A DNA stretch of 20,691 nt from Bacilli bacterium (GTDB lineage Bacteria; Bacillota_I; Bacilli_A; ML615J-28; CAG-698). Positions within the stretch are counted from its first letter, which is position 1. Each line of letters opens with the position of its first letter. The notes beneath the pieces are model-generated. The model did no database searches and had not been told where the DNA came from. It saw nothing but the letters and a program-made list of their open reading frames with translations. The stretch spans positions 1 through 20,691 of the forward strand of contig JAQUYR010000016.1 in assembly GCA_028691715.1 (NCBI GenBank), in the 5' to 3' direction. This document shows positions 1 to 7,577 of the stretch, in pieces. Position numbers and translations under genes: made by a program.

Positions 1-11
1 TTTTTATTTAT

Positions 12-281
12 CTAAATAAAATTTTTATATCCTTTTCCATGTTGAACACATTTTGATACTCGACTTAGGGTTGTAGATGAAATATTTGTCAGCTCAATAA
101 TCTGCTCATAGGTTTTGCCATCTTTTAAATATTTAGCAGCCATAATTCTTTGAGCCATTGCTTCTATTTCTTTAGTCGTACATAAATCTTTTAATAGTGC
201 TTCGCAGTCCTCAAAGGTTTGTAGTTTTGTTAAAGCTTTATATAATAATTCTATTTCTTCTTTAATCGCTTCTTTTTTCAT
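12..281 (-). CDS. yerC: TrpR-family YerC/YecD-like DNA-binding regulator
   Basis: An 89-residue protein matching the small TrpR-related YerC/YecD family of Firmicutes. It is almost all helical. Residues 36-50 (TKEIEAMAQRIMAAK) form the usual TrpR-like core and residues 57-77 the helix-turn-helix (TYEQIIELTNISSTTLSRVSK). Length is typical. The start ATG (279-281) is preceded by an AGAGGAA ribosome site at about 287-293. It lies downstream of an amino acid ABC importer on the same strand, separated by a terminator, and has its own possible promoter. TrpR-type proteins bind palindromes and sense amino acids, so it is a candidate regulator of the neighbouring importer. From memory, some relatives have been linked to histidine regulation; I cannot confirm that here. 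Family call is firm, ligand and targets are inference. Confidence 0.88.
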   Translation of the reverse strand: MKKEAIKEEIELLYKALTKLQTFEDCEALLKDLCTTKEIEAMAQRIMAAKYLKDGKTYEQIIELTNISSTTLSRVSKCVQHGKGYKNFI

Positions 282-300
282 TTTAATTCCTCTTTGAAAT

Positions 301-309
301 ATTATAACA
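301..309 (-). promoter_or_regulatory. Possible extended -10 promoter of the yerC-like gene
   Basis: On the minus strand TATAAT lies at 306-301 with TG one base upstream of it (TGTTATAAT), an extended -10. No good -35 is visible at 17-18 bp. The predicted start near 294 would give a leader of only about 13 bases carrying the ribosome site. A 10-bp palindrome TTTGATCAAA at 313-322 sits just upstream of the -10. Confidence 0.4.
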
Positions 310-339
310 TATTTTGATCAAATATGAATATAGATAATA

Positions 340-372
340 AAAAAAATAAATGATTTTTTCATTTATTTTTTT
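340..372 (-). terminator. Terminator of the ABC importer operon
   Basis: A 14-bp perfect but all-AT-rich hairpin: 340-353 pairs with 359-372 around a five-base loop. It begins 3 bases after the ATPase stop codon. Read on the minus strand the last arm is U-rich, so it can act as an intrinsic terminator. It is nearly symmetrical. Confidence 0.65.
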
Positions 373-375
373 AAA

Positions 376-1149
376 CTATTCTGTTGACTCACCTAAAAAA
401 GCTAACGTTTTTTTACTTTTAGGATTGTTAAAAACTTCAAATGGTGTGCCTATTTCTTCAACAACACCATCAGCCATAAAGATTACTTTATCAGCGATTT
501 TTTTGGCAAAGTCCATTTCATGGGTAACCACTATCATTGTTCTATCACTACTCTTTAGACTTTTGATTACTTTGACGACCTCACTTGTCAATTCAGGATC
601 AAGAGCGCTGGTCGGTTCATCAAAACATAAGATATCGGGTTTCAGAGCTAAAGCCCGGGCGATTGCTAAACGCTGTTGTTGACCGCCAGATAATTGATAG
701 GGATAGGCTTTTTCTTTATCTTTTAAACCGACATTATTCAAGAGATTTTGAGCATCTATCTCAATTTCTTTCAATTTTTGAGTATACTCTTTTTTATTCG
801 CTTTGTTTTTAATCAGTAAACCAGGGGCAAGAGTTACGTTCTTGAGAGCATTAAGGTGTGGAAACAGATTGAATGACTGAAAAACCAGCCCAAAGCGCAA
901 GCGATTTTCCCTTAGCTCTTTATCGCTTAATTCCCTATCACTATCAAAGATTGCTTCATTATTGATTAAAATTTTACCACAGTCTGCTTTTTCAAGAAAA
1001 TTTAAAGAGCGTAGAAGAGTTGTCTTACCACTTCCAGAGGAACCGATAATTGTTAAGATTTCTCCCTTTTCCAAAGTAAAGTTTATATCTTTCAACACTT
1101 CAGTCTTATTAAAGAATTTTTTTAGATTAATTATTTCTAAGTATGCCAT
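376..1149 (-). CDS. Polar amino acid ABC importer, ATP-binding protein (GlnQ-like)
   Basis: A 257-residue ATPase that powers uptake of a polar amino acid through the membrane protein encoded just upstream. Walker A GSSGSGKTT is at residues 36-44, Q-loop Gln91, signature LSGGQQQR 153-160, Walker B ILCFDEPT 173-180 and the switch histidine at 210 (VVTHEMDFA). Length and motifs are those of the GlnQ/HisP group. The ATG follows the permease stop by 3 bases, with an AGGGGTGAT ribosome site overlapping that stop, so the two are translated together. It is the last gene of the operon and a terminator follows at once. Substrate cannot be read from the ATPase. Confidence 0.95.
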   Translation of the reverse strand: MAYLEIINLKKFFNKTEVLKDINFTLEKGEILTIIGSSGSGKTTLLRSLNFLEKADCGKILINNEAIFDSDRELSDKELRENRLRFGLVFQSFNLFPHLNALKNVTLAPGLLIKNKANKKEYTQKLKEIEIDAQNLLNNVGLKDKEKAYPYQLSGGQQQRLAIARALALKPDILCFDEPTSALDPELTSEVVKVIKSLKSSDRTMIVVTHEMDFAKKIADKVIFMADGVVEEIGTPFEVFNNPKSKKTLAFLGESTE

Positions 1150-1152
1150 AAA

Positions 1153-1812
1153 TCACCCCTGATAATAACATAATTTTTTTTCGATTTTTGAAAAGATAAT
1201 TGTTAAGACACCATTAAATAATAAATAGAAAACACCAGTATAGAATAAAGGCCATAAAATTCCTTCTATTCTGACTGTTTCTTGGGCAATCATAATCACC
1301 TCAGCTAAAGATATTACCCTTGCTAATGAGGTATCTTTTACTAAAGTTATTACTTCATTGCTGATTGGAGGTAATATTCTCTTAAACACTTGAGGGAAAA
1401 TGATTTTGAAAAAAATCTGGGTTTTAGTCATTCCTAATACCTGAGCAGCTTCGTATTGACCTTTTACGATACTTTCAATACCAGAGCGATATATTTCTGA
1501 AAAATAACAGGCATAATTGATTACAAAAGCAATAATGACGGCTAACATTCTTGATTTCATGGGGAAATCAAACCACAGCCCTGGTCCATAAAAAACAATA
1601 ATGACTTGAAGCATCAAAGGTGTTCCTCTGATAATCCAAATAAAGCCTCTTGTGAGATAACGAAGAGGCTTAAATTTACTCATTGATCCAAAAGTCACGA
1701 CTAATCCCAGTGGTAAAGAAAAGACTAATGAATACAGAAATATCTTAAAAGTTACTAGAAAACCCTCTAAGAGTTGAAATGTTATTTCGCTAAAAGAGGA
1801 AAGAAACATCAT
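1153..1812 (-). CDS. Polar amino acid ABC importer, permease (HisM/GlnP-like)
   Basis: A 219-residue integral membrane permease of the polar amino acid (His/Glu/Gln/Arg/opine) family. Hydrophobic segments lie at about residues 18-42, 60-76, 88-105 and 185-208. The family RGTP motif is at 62-65 and the EAA loop that contacts the ATPase is at 121-141 (EAAQVLGMTKTQIFFKIIFPQ region). Length is normal. Its start codon overlaps the stop of the binding-protein gene by four bases (ATGA), which is tight translational coupling; a second in-frame ATG follows directly and could be the true start. A single permease gene is present, so the channel is probably a homodimer. Confidence 0.94.
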   Translation of the reverse strand: MMFLSSFSEITFQLLEGFLVTFKIFLYSLVFSLPLGLVVTFGSMSKFKPLRYLTRGFIWIIRGTPLMLQVIIVFYGPGLWFDFPMKSRMLAVIIAFVINYACYFSEIYRSGIESIVKGQYEAAQVLGMTKTQIFFKIIFPQVFKRILPPISNEVITLVKDTSLARVISLAEVIMIAQETVRIEGILWPLFYTGVFYLLFNGVLTIIFSKIEKKLCYYQG

Positions 1813-2648
1813 TCATCAGATCCTTCTACACATGATTGAGCTGCAGAACCAGATTCAACAGCTATGATGGCATCTTTCATGTCATCTAATGATTGATATT
1901 TAGAGGAGTCTTCTTTACGAATAACAGCTACTTGTTTATTTGTTAAATATGGAATAGAAATTGCCATGCTTTCTTGGCGCTCTTCATTAATAGTTAAGCC
2001 ATTCCAGATTAGATCAATTGTTTTAGAATCCAGTTCAAATTCCTTTGTATCCCAGTTAATTACTTGAAAAACAACTTCGATACCTAGTTCAGTAAAGACA
2101 GCTCTGGCCAAGTCAATGTCAAATCCGATTAGCTCTTTACCTTCTTCGTAAGCAATAGGTGCAAAAACTGTATATCCAACGATAATTTTGCCCTTGTTGG
2201 TGATATAATCCCAATCATCTTTTCCTTCAACTGTATTAAGATCTGCGTTATAGTTTTCATCTATACAAATGCCATTTTCCAATCCGTATTTCTGGGCGAT
2301 TTCATCCACCTTTCCATCATTGGCTAGTGCCGCTAAAGTATTACTAATAATAGCAGCTGTATAAGCACCTTCCTTGCGAGCGGCAATACCATATTCTTCT
2401 TCAGCAAGAACAAGATCTTCAATAATCATTAGTTTATCGGAAAATGATGTATCTTGGGAGATGTAGTATTCCGCCATAACTGAATCCATAACCCCAACAT
2501 CACTAGTCTTTGAATTAAGTTCTGTTAGAATATCAATCATAGCATTTGTCTTAACCAACTCTTTTCCAAATACGAGTTCACTTTTTGTTGAACAACCAAC
2601 TAATATAAACAATAATCCTGCAATAATAATAAATAATGTTTTTTTCAT
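1809..2648 (-). CDS. Circularly permuted family-3 amino acid substrate-binding lipoprotein
   Basis: A 279-residue binding lipoprotein for the adjacent importer. Signal peptide 1-18, then lipobox LVGC with lipidated Cys19. The body is in inverted order against GlnH-type proteins. Residues about 28-124 match the usual C-terminal half (VGVMDSVMAEYY 51-62, EEEYGIAARKE 83-93, LANDGKVDEIAQKYG 108-122). After a linker at about 125-150, residues 152-275 match the usual N-terminal half (GKIIVGY, IGFDIDLARAVFTELGIE 174-191, IDLIWNGLTINEER 211-224, VESGSAA 264-270). Residues that by GlnH comparison contact ligand are kept: Asp55, Thr219 and Arg224. The new ends fall inside the second lobe. Signal peptide, coupling to the permease (ATGA) and intact reading frame argue for a functional protein. 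The family is sure; the ligand is unknown. Confidence 0.9.
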   Translation of the reverse strand: MKKTLFIIIAGLLFILVGCSTKSELVFGKELVKTNAMIDILTELNSKTSDVGVMDSVMAEYYISQDTSFSDKLMIIEDLVLAEEEYGIAARKEGAYTAAIISNTLAALANDGKVDEIAQKYGLENGICIDENYNADLNTVEGKDDWDYITNKGKIIVGYTVFAPIAYEEGKELIGFDIDLARAVFTELGIEVVFQVINWDTKEFELDSKTIDLIWNGLTINEERQESMAISIPYLTNKQVAVIRKEDSSKYQSLDDMKDAIIAVESGSAAQSCVEGSDE

Positions 2649-2663
2649 AATAATTTTCTCCTT

Positions 2664-2685
2664 ATACTTTATTACACTAAAGTGT
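2664..2685. promoter_or_regulatory. Palindromic operator candidate 1 (ABC importer leader)
   Basis: Inverted repeat ATACTTTA - 6 bases - TAAAGTGT, one mismatch from perfect. It is a near copy of the palindrome at 2729-2750. It lies 16 bases upstream of the binding-protein start codon, next to its ribosome site (AAGGAG, 2663-2658), probably inside the transcribed leader. Confidence 0.6.
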
Positions 2686-2725
2686 TATTGATAAAAAAAT
2701 ACAACCAATCGCTTGATATATAAAC

Positions 2726-2731
2726 ATTATA
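2726..2731 (-). promoter_or_regulatory. -10 element of the ABC importer operon
   Basis: TATAAT on the minus strand, overlapping the left end of the perfect palindrome at 2729-2750. The -35 at the right distance (TTTCAT, 2754-2749) is weak, which suits a regulated promoter. The transcript would start near 2719. Confidence 0.5.
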
Positions 2732-2750
2732 CTTTATTATGCTAAAGTAT
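2729..2750. promoter_or_regulatory. Palindromic operator candidate 2 (ABC importer promoter)
   Basis: Perfect inverted repeat ATACTTTA - TTATGC - TAAAGTAT. It fills the spacer between the -35 and -10 of the minus-strand ABC promoter, so a bound protein would block polymerase. Its centre is 65 bp from that of the sister palindrome at 2664-2685. The bound regulator is unknown; the nearby YerC-like protein is a candidate. Confidence 0.65.
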
Positions 2751-2866
2751 GAAAGACATTTTTATATGAAAATGTTTTCAGGTATAAAGAGGAGTATAAA
2801 AGTAAATTTTTACTAAGAATAATTATTGAGTAAAATATGACAAATGATTAATAAAATGTTAATAAA

Positions 2867-2893
2867 TTAGCACTCATATATTGACAGTGCTAA
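2867..2893 (+). promoter_or_regulatory. CIRCE element (HrcA operator) of htpG
   Basis: TTAGCACTC at 2867-2875, nine-base spacer, CAGTGCTAA at 2885-2893. The CIRCE consensus is TTAGCACTC-N9-GAGTGCTAA, so 17 of 18 arm bases match. It lies in front of a heat-shock chaperone gene and its right half contains the -35 box. This predicts repression by HrcA and release on heat or misfolding stress. Confidence 0.93.
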
Positions 2894-2909
2894 CAAAAAA
2901 GCGTATAAT
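2881..2909 (+). promoter_or_regulatory. Consensus sigma-A promoter of htpG
   Basis: TTGACA at 2881-2886 and TATAAT at 2904-2909, spaced 17 bp. The -35 spans the spacer and right arm of the CIRCE element. The transcript should start near 2916, giving a leader of about 20 bases that holds the AAGGAGGG ribosome site (2923-2930). Confidence 0.9.
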
Positions 2910-2935
2910 AGTCATTGTGAATAAGGAGGGATAAA

Positions 2936-4855
2936 ATGAGTGAAATTAGAGAGTTTAAAACGGAATCTAAAAGATTGTTAGAACTCATGATTAATTCAAT
3001 TTATACAAATAAGGAAATATTTTTGAGAGAGCTTATTTCAAATGCTTCTGATGCTATTGATAAGCACCACTATTTATCGCTGACAAATGATAAGTTAAAT
3101 CATGTTGATGATTATCAGATATTTATTGAAGCAAACAAAGAGCTGAGAACATTAAGTATTATTGATAATGGTATTGGTATGACCTATGATGAACTCATCA
3201 ATAATCTGGGAACTATTGCTAAAAGTGGTTCATTAGATTTTATGAAGGACATCAATGAGAAAAGTGAACAAGAAAAACTAGATATCATCGGACAGTTTGG
3301 TGTTGGTTTTTATTCAGCATACATGGTAGCTAGTAAGGTTGTTGTTAAAACAAAATCATCATTTGAGGAAAAGGGATATATTTTCTCTTCAAATGGTACT
3401 GAAAGTTATGAAATAACTGAAGCTGAAGGATTAAAATTTGGAACTGAAGTCACTTTATACTTGAGAGAAAATGTTGAAAACGAGAATTATGATAAGTATT
3501 TAGATGAATATGAATTACGATCTTTAGTAAAGAAATATTCTGATTATATCAGATATCCAATTAAAATGGAAGTTACTCACGAAAATCCTAAATTAGATAG
3601 TGATGGAAAACCTATCAAGGATGAATATGAGGAAACAACAGAGATAGAAACACTTAATTCGATGACTCCAATTTGGAAGAAGAAAAAGAATGAAGTCACA
3701 GATGAGGAATTAAATGAGTTTTATAAGCAAAAGTACTATGATTATCAGGATCCTTTAGCAACTATCTTTGTCAATGTTGAGGGAGCACTTAATTATACAG
3801 CACTAGTCTATATTCCTAAAAAAGCCCCTTACGATTTATATTATGATAAATATGAAAAAGGTTTACAATTATATTCTAAAGGTGTATTTATCATGGAGAA
3901 GTGCAAAGACTTAGTGCCTGATTATCTACGCTTTATCAAAGGACTTGTTGATTCAAATGACTTGTCGTTAAACATCAGCCGGGAAATTCTTCAACAAACC
4001 CATCAACTAGAGAAGATTGCTACTAATGTCGAGAAGAAAATTGTTTCTCGTTTAGAAAAGATGTTAAAGGATGAACGGGAATTATATGTCGATTTCTTTA
4101 AAAATTATGGATTAAACCTTAAATATGGTGTTTATGATAAATATGGTTTAAAGAAAGAATTATTACAAAATTTATTGCTTTATAAAACTGTTAATAAGGA
4201 AGAAATGGTCACTCTTAAGGAATATGTAGAGGGATTTGTTGAAGGACAGGAAAACATCTATTTTGCTTCTGGTAAGACAAAAGAAGCGATTATGTCTCTA
4301 CCTCAAATGGATTTGATTAAGAAGCAAGGCTACGATGTTTTAATGCTAACCGATGATATCGATGAATTTGTCTTTGGCATAATGCAAGAATATGATGGCA
4401 AGAAGTTTAAATCGATTAATCAAGGAGATCTTGACTTATTATCAAAAGAAGAAAAAGAAAAGATTGATAATTTAGCTACAGATAAAAAGACACTATTGGA
4501 AAAGCTAAAAGAAATCCTTAAGGATGAGGTCAGTGATGTTGTCTTCTCAAAACGTTTAACTGATTCTCCAGTTTGCTTGGTCAGCGCTGATGGTATGTCC
4601 TTTGAAATGGAAAAGGTTATGGCAGCAATGCCTAATGCTAAAGATGCTAAGGCTGATAGAATTTTAGAGATTAATCCTCATCATAAGTTATTTGAAACGA
4701 TTGAGAATTTATATAATGATAATAATGTTGAACTTGAAGATTATGCCTATTTGTTGTATTCTCAGGCTTTACTAATTGAAGGATTTCCTTTAAAAGATCC
4801 CGTTGAATTTTCAAATAAAATGTGTGAATTGATGATTAAAGGAGCAAAATATTAA
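2936..4855 (+). CDS. htpG: Hsp90 molecular chaperone HtpG
   Basis: A 639-residue bacterial Hsp90, a cytosolic ATP-driven chaperone dimer that remodels client proteins. The N-terminal GHKL ATPase domain shows RELISNASDAIDK (31-43, with catalytic Glu32 and Asn36), DNGIGM (77-82) and GQFGVGFYSAYMV (119-131). The middle domain contains LVPDYLRFIKGLVDSNDLSL and NISREILQQ, family hallmarks, and the C-terminal dimerisation region follows to SNKMCELMIKG. Length is normal. The ATG has a near-perfect ribosome site 6 bases upstream. It is a single-gene unit with its own promoter, CIRCE operator and terminator. In Bacillus subtilis htpG is not under HrcA, so the CIRCE control here is a lineage difference. 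Confidence 0.98.
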   Translation: MSEIREFKTESKRLLELMINSIYTNKEIFLRELISNASDAIDKHHYLSLTNDKLNHVDDYQIFIEANKELRTLSIIDNGIGMTYDELINNLGTIAKSGSLDFMKDINEKSEQEKLDIIGQFGVGFYSAYMVASKVVVKTKSSFEEKGYIFSSNGTESYEITEAEGLKFGTEVTLYLRENVENENYDKYLDEYELRSLVKKYSDYIRYPIKMEVTHENPKLDSDGKPIKDEYEETTEIETLNSMTPIWKKKKNEVTDEELNEFYKQKYYDYQDPLATIFVNVEGALNYTALVYIPKKAPYDLYYDKYEKGLQLYSKGVFIMEKCKDLVPDYLRFIKGLVDSNDLSLNISREILQQTHQLEKIATNVEKKIVSRLEKMLKDERELYVDFFKNYGLNLKYGVYDKYGLKKELLQNLLLYKTVNKEEMVTLKEYVEGFVEGQENIYFASGKTKEAIMSLPQMDLIKKQGYDVLMLTDDIDEFVFGIMQEYDGKKFKSINQGDLDLLSKEEKEKIDNLATDKKTLLEKLKEILKDEVSDVVFSKRLTDSPVCLVSADGMSFEMEKVMAAMPNAKDAKADRILEINPHHKLFETIENLYNDNNVELEDYAYLLYSQALLIEGFPLKDPVEFSNKMCELMIKGAKY

Positions 4856-4862
4856 AAAAAGT

Positions 4863-4892
4863 GAGTACTTGATAAAAAGTACTCTTTTTTTT
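4863..4892 (+). terminator. Intrinsic terminator of htpG
   Basis: Perfect 8-bp stem GAGTACTT (4863-4870) with AAGTACTC (4877-4884), loop of 6, then eight T. An A-run precedes it. Confidence 0.92.
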
Positions 4893-4943
4893 GAATTTCT
4901 AATGAAAAAAATTGAATTTTTTTATATTAAAAAATTAGAAAAC

Positions 4944-4973
4944 TATCATTTACAATGCTGTTTGTAAATGATA
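4944..4973 (+). promoter_or_regulatory. 30-bp perfect palindrome on the purB promoter, likely operator
   Basis: Arm TATCATTTACAA (4944-4955), spacer TGCTGT, arm TTGTAAATGATA (4962-4973): a 12-bp perfect inverted repeat. It covers the -35 and reaches the first bases of the -10 of the purB promoter, all upstream of the predicted start, so it acts as DNA and not as an RNA hairpin. It does not resemble the Bacillus PurR box. The regulator is unknown. Confidence 0.75.
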
Positions 4974-4977
4974 TAAT
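4949..4977 (+). promoter_or_regulatory. Sigma-A promoter of the purB-purA operon
   Basis: TTTACA at 4949-4954 and TATAAT at 4972-4977, spacer 17 bp. The predicted start near 4984 leaves a leader of only about 12 bases before the purB ATG. Confidence 0.85.
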
Positions 4978-4995
4978 AAAAAAGTGGTGATTGCG

Positions 4996-6294
4996 ATGAT
5001 AGAACGTTATACAAATGAAAAAATGAAAAATATTTGGACAGATGAAGCTAAGTTTAACAATTTCTTAGCAGTAGAAATTGCTTCACTTAGTGCTCTTAAT
5101 GAATTGGGGATCGTTCCCAATGAAGATTTTCTTTTAATCAAGAAGAAAGCAAGATTTGATGTTAAAAGAATCCAGGAGCTTGAAAAAATTACCAAACACG
5201 ATGTCATTGCCTTTACACGATGTGTTGATGAATCTTTAGGTGAGGAGAAGCGCTGGTTTCATTATGGATTGACAAGTACTGATGTCGTTGATAGTGCCAA
5301 TGCTTTAGCCCTGAAAAGAGCAAATGAGATAATTGAAAAAGATTTGAAGGAATTTTTAGATATCTTATATAAAAAAGCCCAGGAATATAAGGATACCCCT
5401 TGTATTGGAAGAACTCATGGTATTCATGCCGAGGTTACTTCGTTTGGTTTGAAATGGGCTTCATGGTTTGATGAGTTTCAAAGAAACTATCAGATATTTA
5501 CAAAAGCGCGGAAAAATGTTGAAGTTATAAAATTGAGCGGAGCTGTGGGTAATTTTACGGAAATCCCCTTTGAAGTGGAAGAAATAGCAGCTAGAAAATT
5601 GGAACTAGGATTTGCGAAGATCTCTACTCAAGTTTTGTCGAGAGATAGATTTAGTGCTTATATATCTTCATTAGCCTTGATCGCCTCAACAATCGAAAAA
5701 ATTGCTATTGAAATCAGAAGTTTATCGAGAACTGAAATAAGAGAAGTAGAAGAATATTTTAGCCTTGGCCAAAAAGGGTCAAGTGCTATGCCTCATAAAA
5801 GAAATCCGATTATATCAGAGAATATGTGCGGAGTTTCTAGAATAATTAAAAGCTATGTTGCTCCAACAATGGAAAACAATGCTTTATGGCATGAACGCGA
5901 CATCAGTCACTCTTCGTGTGAAAGAATAATCTTACCAGATGCAACAATTTTAATGGATTATATGCTGACTAGATACAGTAGAACCTTGAACGAGTTGACT
6001 GTTTTTAAGGAAAGAATGTTAAGAAACATTTGGCTGACAAATGGCTTGGTGTTTTCTGGCAGAGTGCTGACAAAATTAATTACAAAAGGTTTATCTCGTG
6101 AGACTGCCTATGATATTGTTCAAAAAGCAGCTTTTGAGTGTAGTAATAAGGAGCTTGATTTTAGAAAGATTCTAAAACAGTGTCCAACAAATCAATATTT
6201 AACCGATAAAGAAATCGATGATTGTTTTGAGGTTGATTATTATTTGCGCAATGTTGACAAAATTTATAGAAGGGTGTTTGAAAATTATGAGTAA
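4996..6294 (+). CDS. purB: Adenylosuccinate lyase
   Basis: A 432-residue lyase of the fumarase/aspartase superfamily. It splits SAICAR and adenylosuccinate, releasing fumarate, in IMP and AMP synthesis. Motifs: TSTDVVDSA (93-101), GRTHGIHAE (138-146, catalytic His141) and the signature loop GSSAMPHKRNP (261-271). Length equals the Bacillus enzyme. The ATG at 4996 was chosen because MIERYTNEKMKNIWTDE aligns with known PurB starts and GGTGAT sits 4 bases upstream; the in-frame GTG at 4984 falls at the predicted transcription start. It overlaps purA by 8 bases, so the two steps IMP to AMP are made together. Confidence 0.96.
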   Translation: MIERYTNEKMKNIWTDEAKFNNFLAVEIASLSALNELGIVPNEDFLLIKKKARFDVKRIQELEKITKHDVIAFTRCVDESLGEEKRWFHYGLTSTDVVDSANALALKRANEIIEKDLKEFLDILYKKAQEYKDTPCIGRTHGIHAEVTSFGLKWASWFDEFQRNYQIFTKARKNVEVIKLSGAVGNFTEIPFEVEEIAARKLELGFAKISTQVLSRDRFSAYISSLALIASTIEKIAIEIRSLSRTEIREVEEYFSLGQKGSSAMPHKRNPIISENMCGVSRIIKSYVAPTMENNALWHERDISHSSCERIILPDATILMDYMLTRYSRTLNELTVFKERMLRNIWLTNGLVFSGRVLTKLITKGLSRETAYDIVQKAAFECSNKELDFRKILKQCPTNQYLTDKEIDDCFEVDYYLRNVDKIYRRVFENYE

Positions 6295-7567
6295 AACAGT
6301 AGTAGTAATCGGAAGTCAATGGGGTGATGAAGGTAAGGGTAAGATAACTAATTTTTTGAGCGAACAAGCGGATTTCGTTGTTCGATACCAAGGTGGCGAT
6401 AATGCTGGGCATACGATTAAGTTTGACGGTGTTACTTATAAACTTCATTTGATTCCATCAGGAGTTTTTAATCCCAATATTAAGAATATTTTGGGTAATG
6501 GTATGGTAATCAATCCCATTAATGCCTTAAAAGAGATAGAAGATTTAAAGAAACAAGGATTTCCTTGCAACAATTTGTACATCAGTGACAGAGCCAATGT
6601 AATCATGAATTATCACATGGAGCTTGATGCTTTAAAGGAAGAATCATTGGGAACAGGTAAAATCGGTACTACAAAAAAGGGAATTGGCCCAACTTATACT
6701 GATAAGACATCTCGTGAGGGAATTAGGGTTATCGATTTTATTTCTGAAGATTTTCCTAAATTATATAAAGAAAAATTAGCGATTAAGAATGAAATCATTG
6801 AAAAAATGGGAGGAACGCCTATTGATTATGATAGTTCTGTTAAAGAGTATTTAGAGATTGCTAAGAAGATTAAACCATATGTAACTGATACAGTAGTTTT
6901 ATTAAACAAAGGAATAAAAGAGGGCAAAAAGGTTGTTTTTGAAGGAGCTCAAGGGGCTCTACTTGATGTTGATTTTGGCTCATACCCTTTTGTTACATCT
7001 TCTAATCCAACCAGTGGAGGTGCCTGCACTGGTAGTGGTGTTGGACCAACAAAACTTGATGAGATTATTGGTGTTGTTAAAGCTTATAGCACAAGAGTTG
7101 GTAGTGGTGTTTTCCCAACAGAATTTGAAGATGATATCTCTCGCGATATTAGAGAACGTGCTCATGAGTATGGAACAACAACTAAACGCCCACGCCGTAT
7201 TGGTTGGCTAGACTGTGTTGTATTGAAGTATAGTGCGATGATCAATGGCATGACAGGAATTTCTTTGATGCTTTTAGATATTTTAAGTGGTCTTGATACA
7301 ATTAAACTGTGCTGTGCTTATAAATTAGATGGTGAATACATCGACTATATTCCTGCTGATAATAACCTTTTAGAACGCTGTGAACCAGTTTATTTAGAAA
7401 TGGATGGCTGGAAAGAGAATATCACTGATGTTAAGTCCTTTAAAGAACTTCCTAGGAATGCTCAGAAATATATAGAAAAGATTGAAGAATTAATCGAAGT
7501 TAAGGTTAAAATATTTAGTGTAGGACCTGATAAAATTCAAACAATTGTTCGTGAAAATATTTTTTAG
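6287..7567 (+). CDS. purA: Adenylosuccinate synthetase
   Basis: A 426-residue GTP-dependent enzyme joining IMP and aspartate into adenylosuccinate, the substrate of PurB. GSQWGDEGKGK at residues 9-19 carries the P-loop-like segment with catalytic Asp14; NAGHT at 39-43 carries His42. GTTKKGIGPTYTDK and TTTKRPRRIGWLD are further family blocks. The ATG lies in ATGAGTAA, which also holds the purB stop, an 8-base overlap; AAGGGTG upstream is the ribosome site. A longer upstream reading frame exists but lies inside purB. Genes purB and purA form a complete IMP to AMP module. Confidence 0.97.
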   Translation: MSKTVVVIGSQWGDEGKGKITNFLSEQADFVVRYQGGDNAGHTIKFDGVTYKLHLIPSGVFNPNIKNILGNGMVINPINALKEIEDLKKQGFPCNNLYISDRANVIMNYHMELDALKEESLGTGKIGTTKKGIGPTYTDKTSREGIRVIDFISEDFPKLYKEKLAIKNEIIEKMGGTPIDYDSSVKEYLEIAKKIKPYVTDTVVLLNKGIKEGKKVVFEGAQGALLDVDFGSYPFVTSSNPTSGGACTGSGVGPTKLDEIIGVVKAYSTRVGSGVFPTEFEDDISRDIRERAHEYGTTTKRPRRIGWLDCVVLKYSAMINGMTGISLMLLDILSGLDTIKLCCAYKLDGEYIDYIPADNNLLERCEPVYLEMDGWKENITDVKSFKELPRNAQKYIEKIEELIEVKVKIFSVGPDKIQTIVRENIF

Positions 7568-7577
7568 GTAATAAATA

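Noticed and set aside
1..21. AT palindrome at the window edge as a terminator for the yerC-like gene
   Set aside because: It is all A/T apart from one base, overlaps the stop codon, and any T-run lies outside the window, so it cannot be judged.
350..682. Plus-strand open frame of 110 codons over the ATPase gene
   Set aside because: Antisense shadow of the ABC ATPase; composition is low-complexity, no ribosome site, and the minus-strand frame has every family motif.
4984..4998. GTG start at 4984 for purB
   Set aside because: It coincides with the predicted transcription start and would leave no ribosome site; the ATG at 4996 matches family starts.
6218..6286. Longer N-terminus for purA
   Set aside because: The extension lies within the purB coding end, and PurA proteins begin at the MSKTVVVIGSQWGDEG block.
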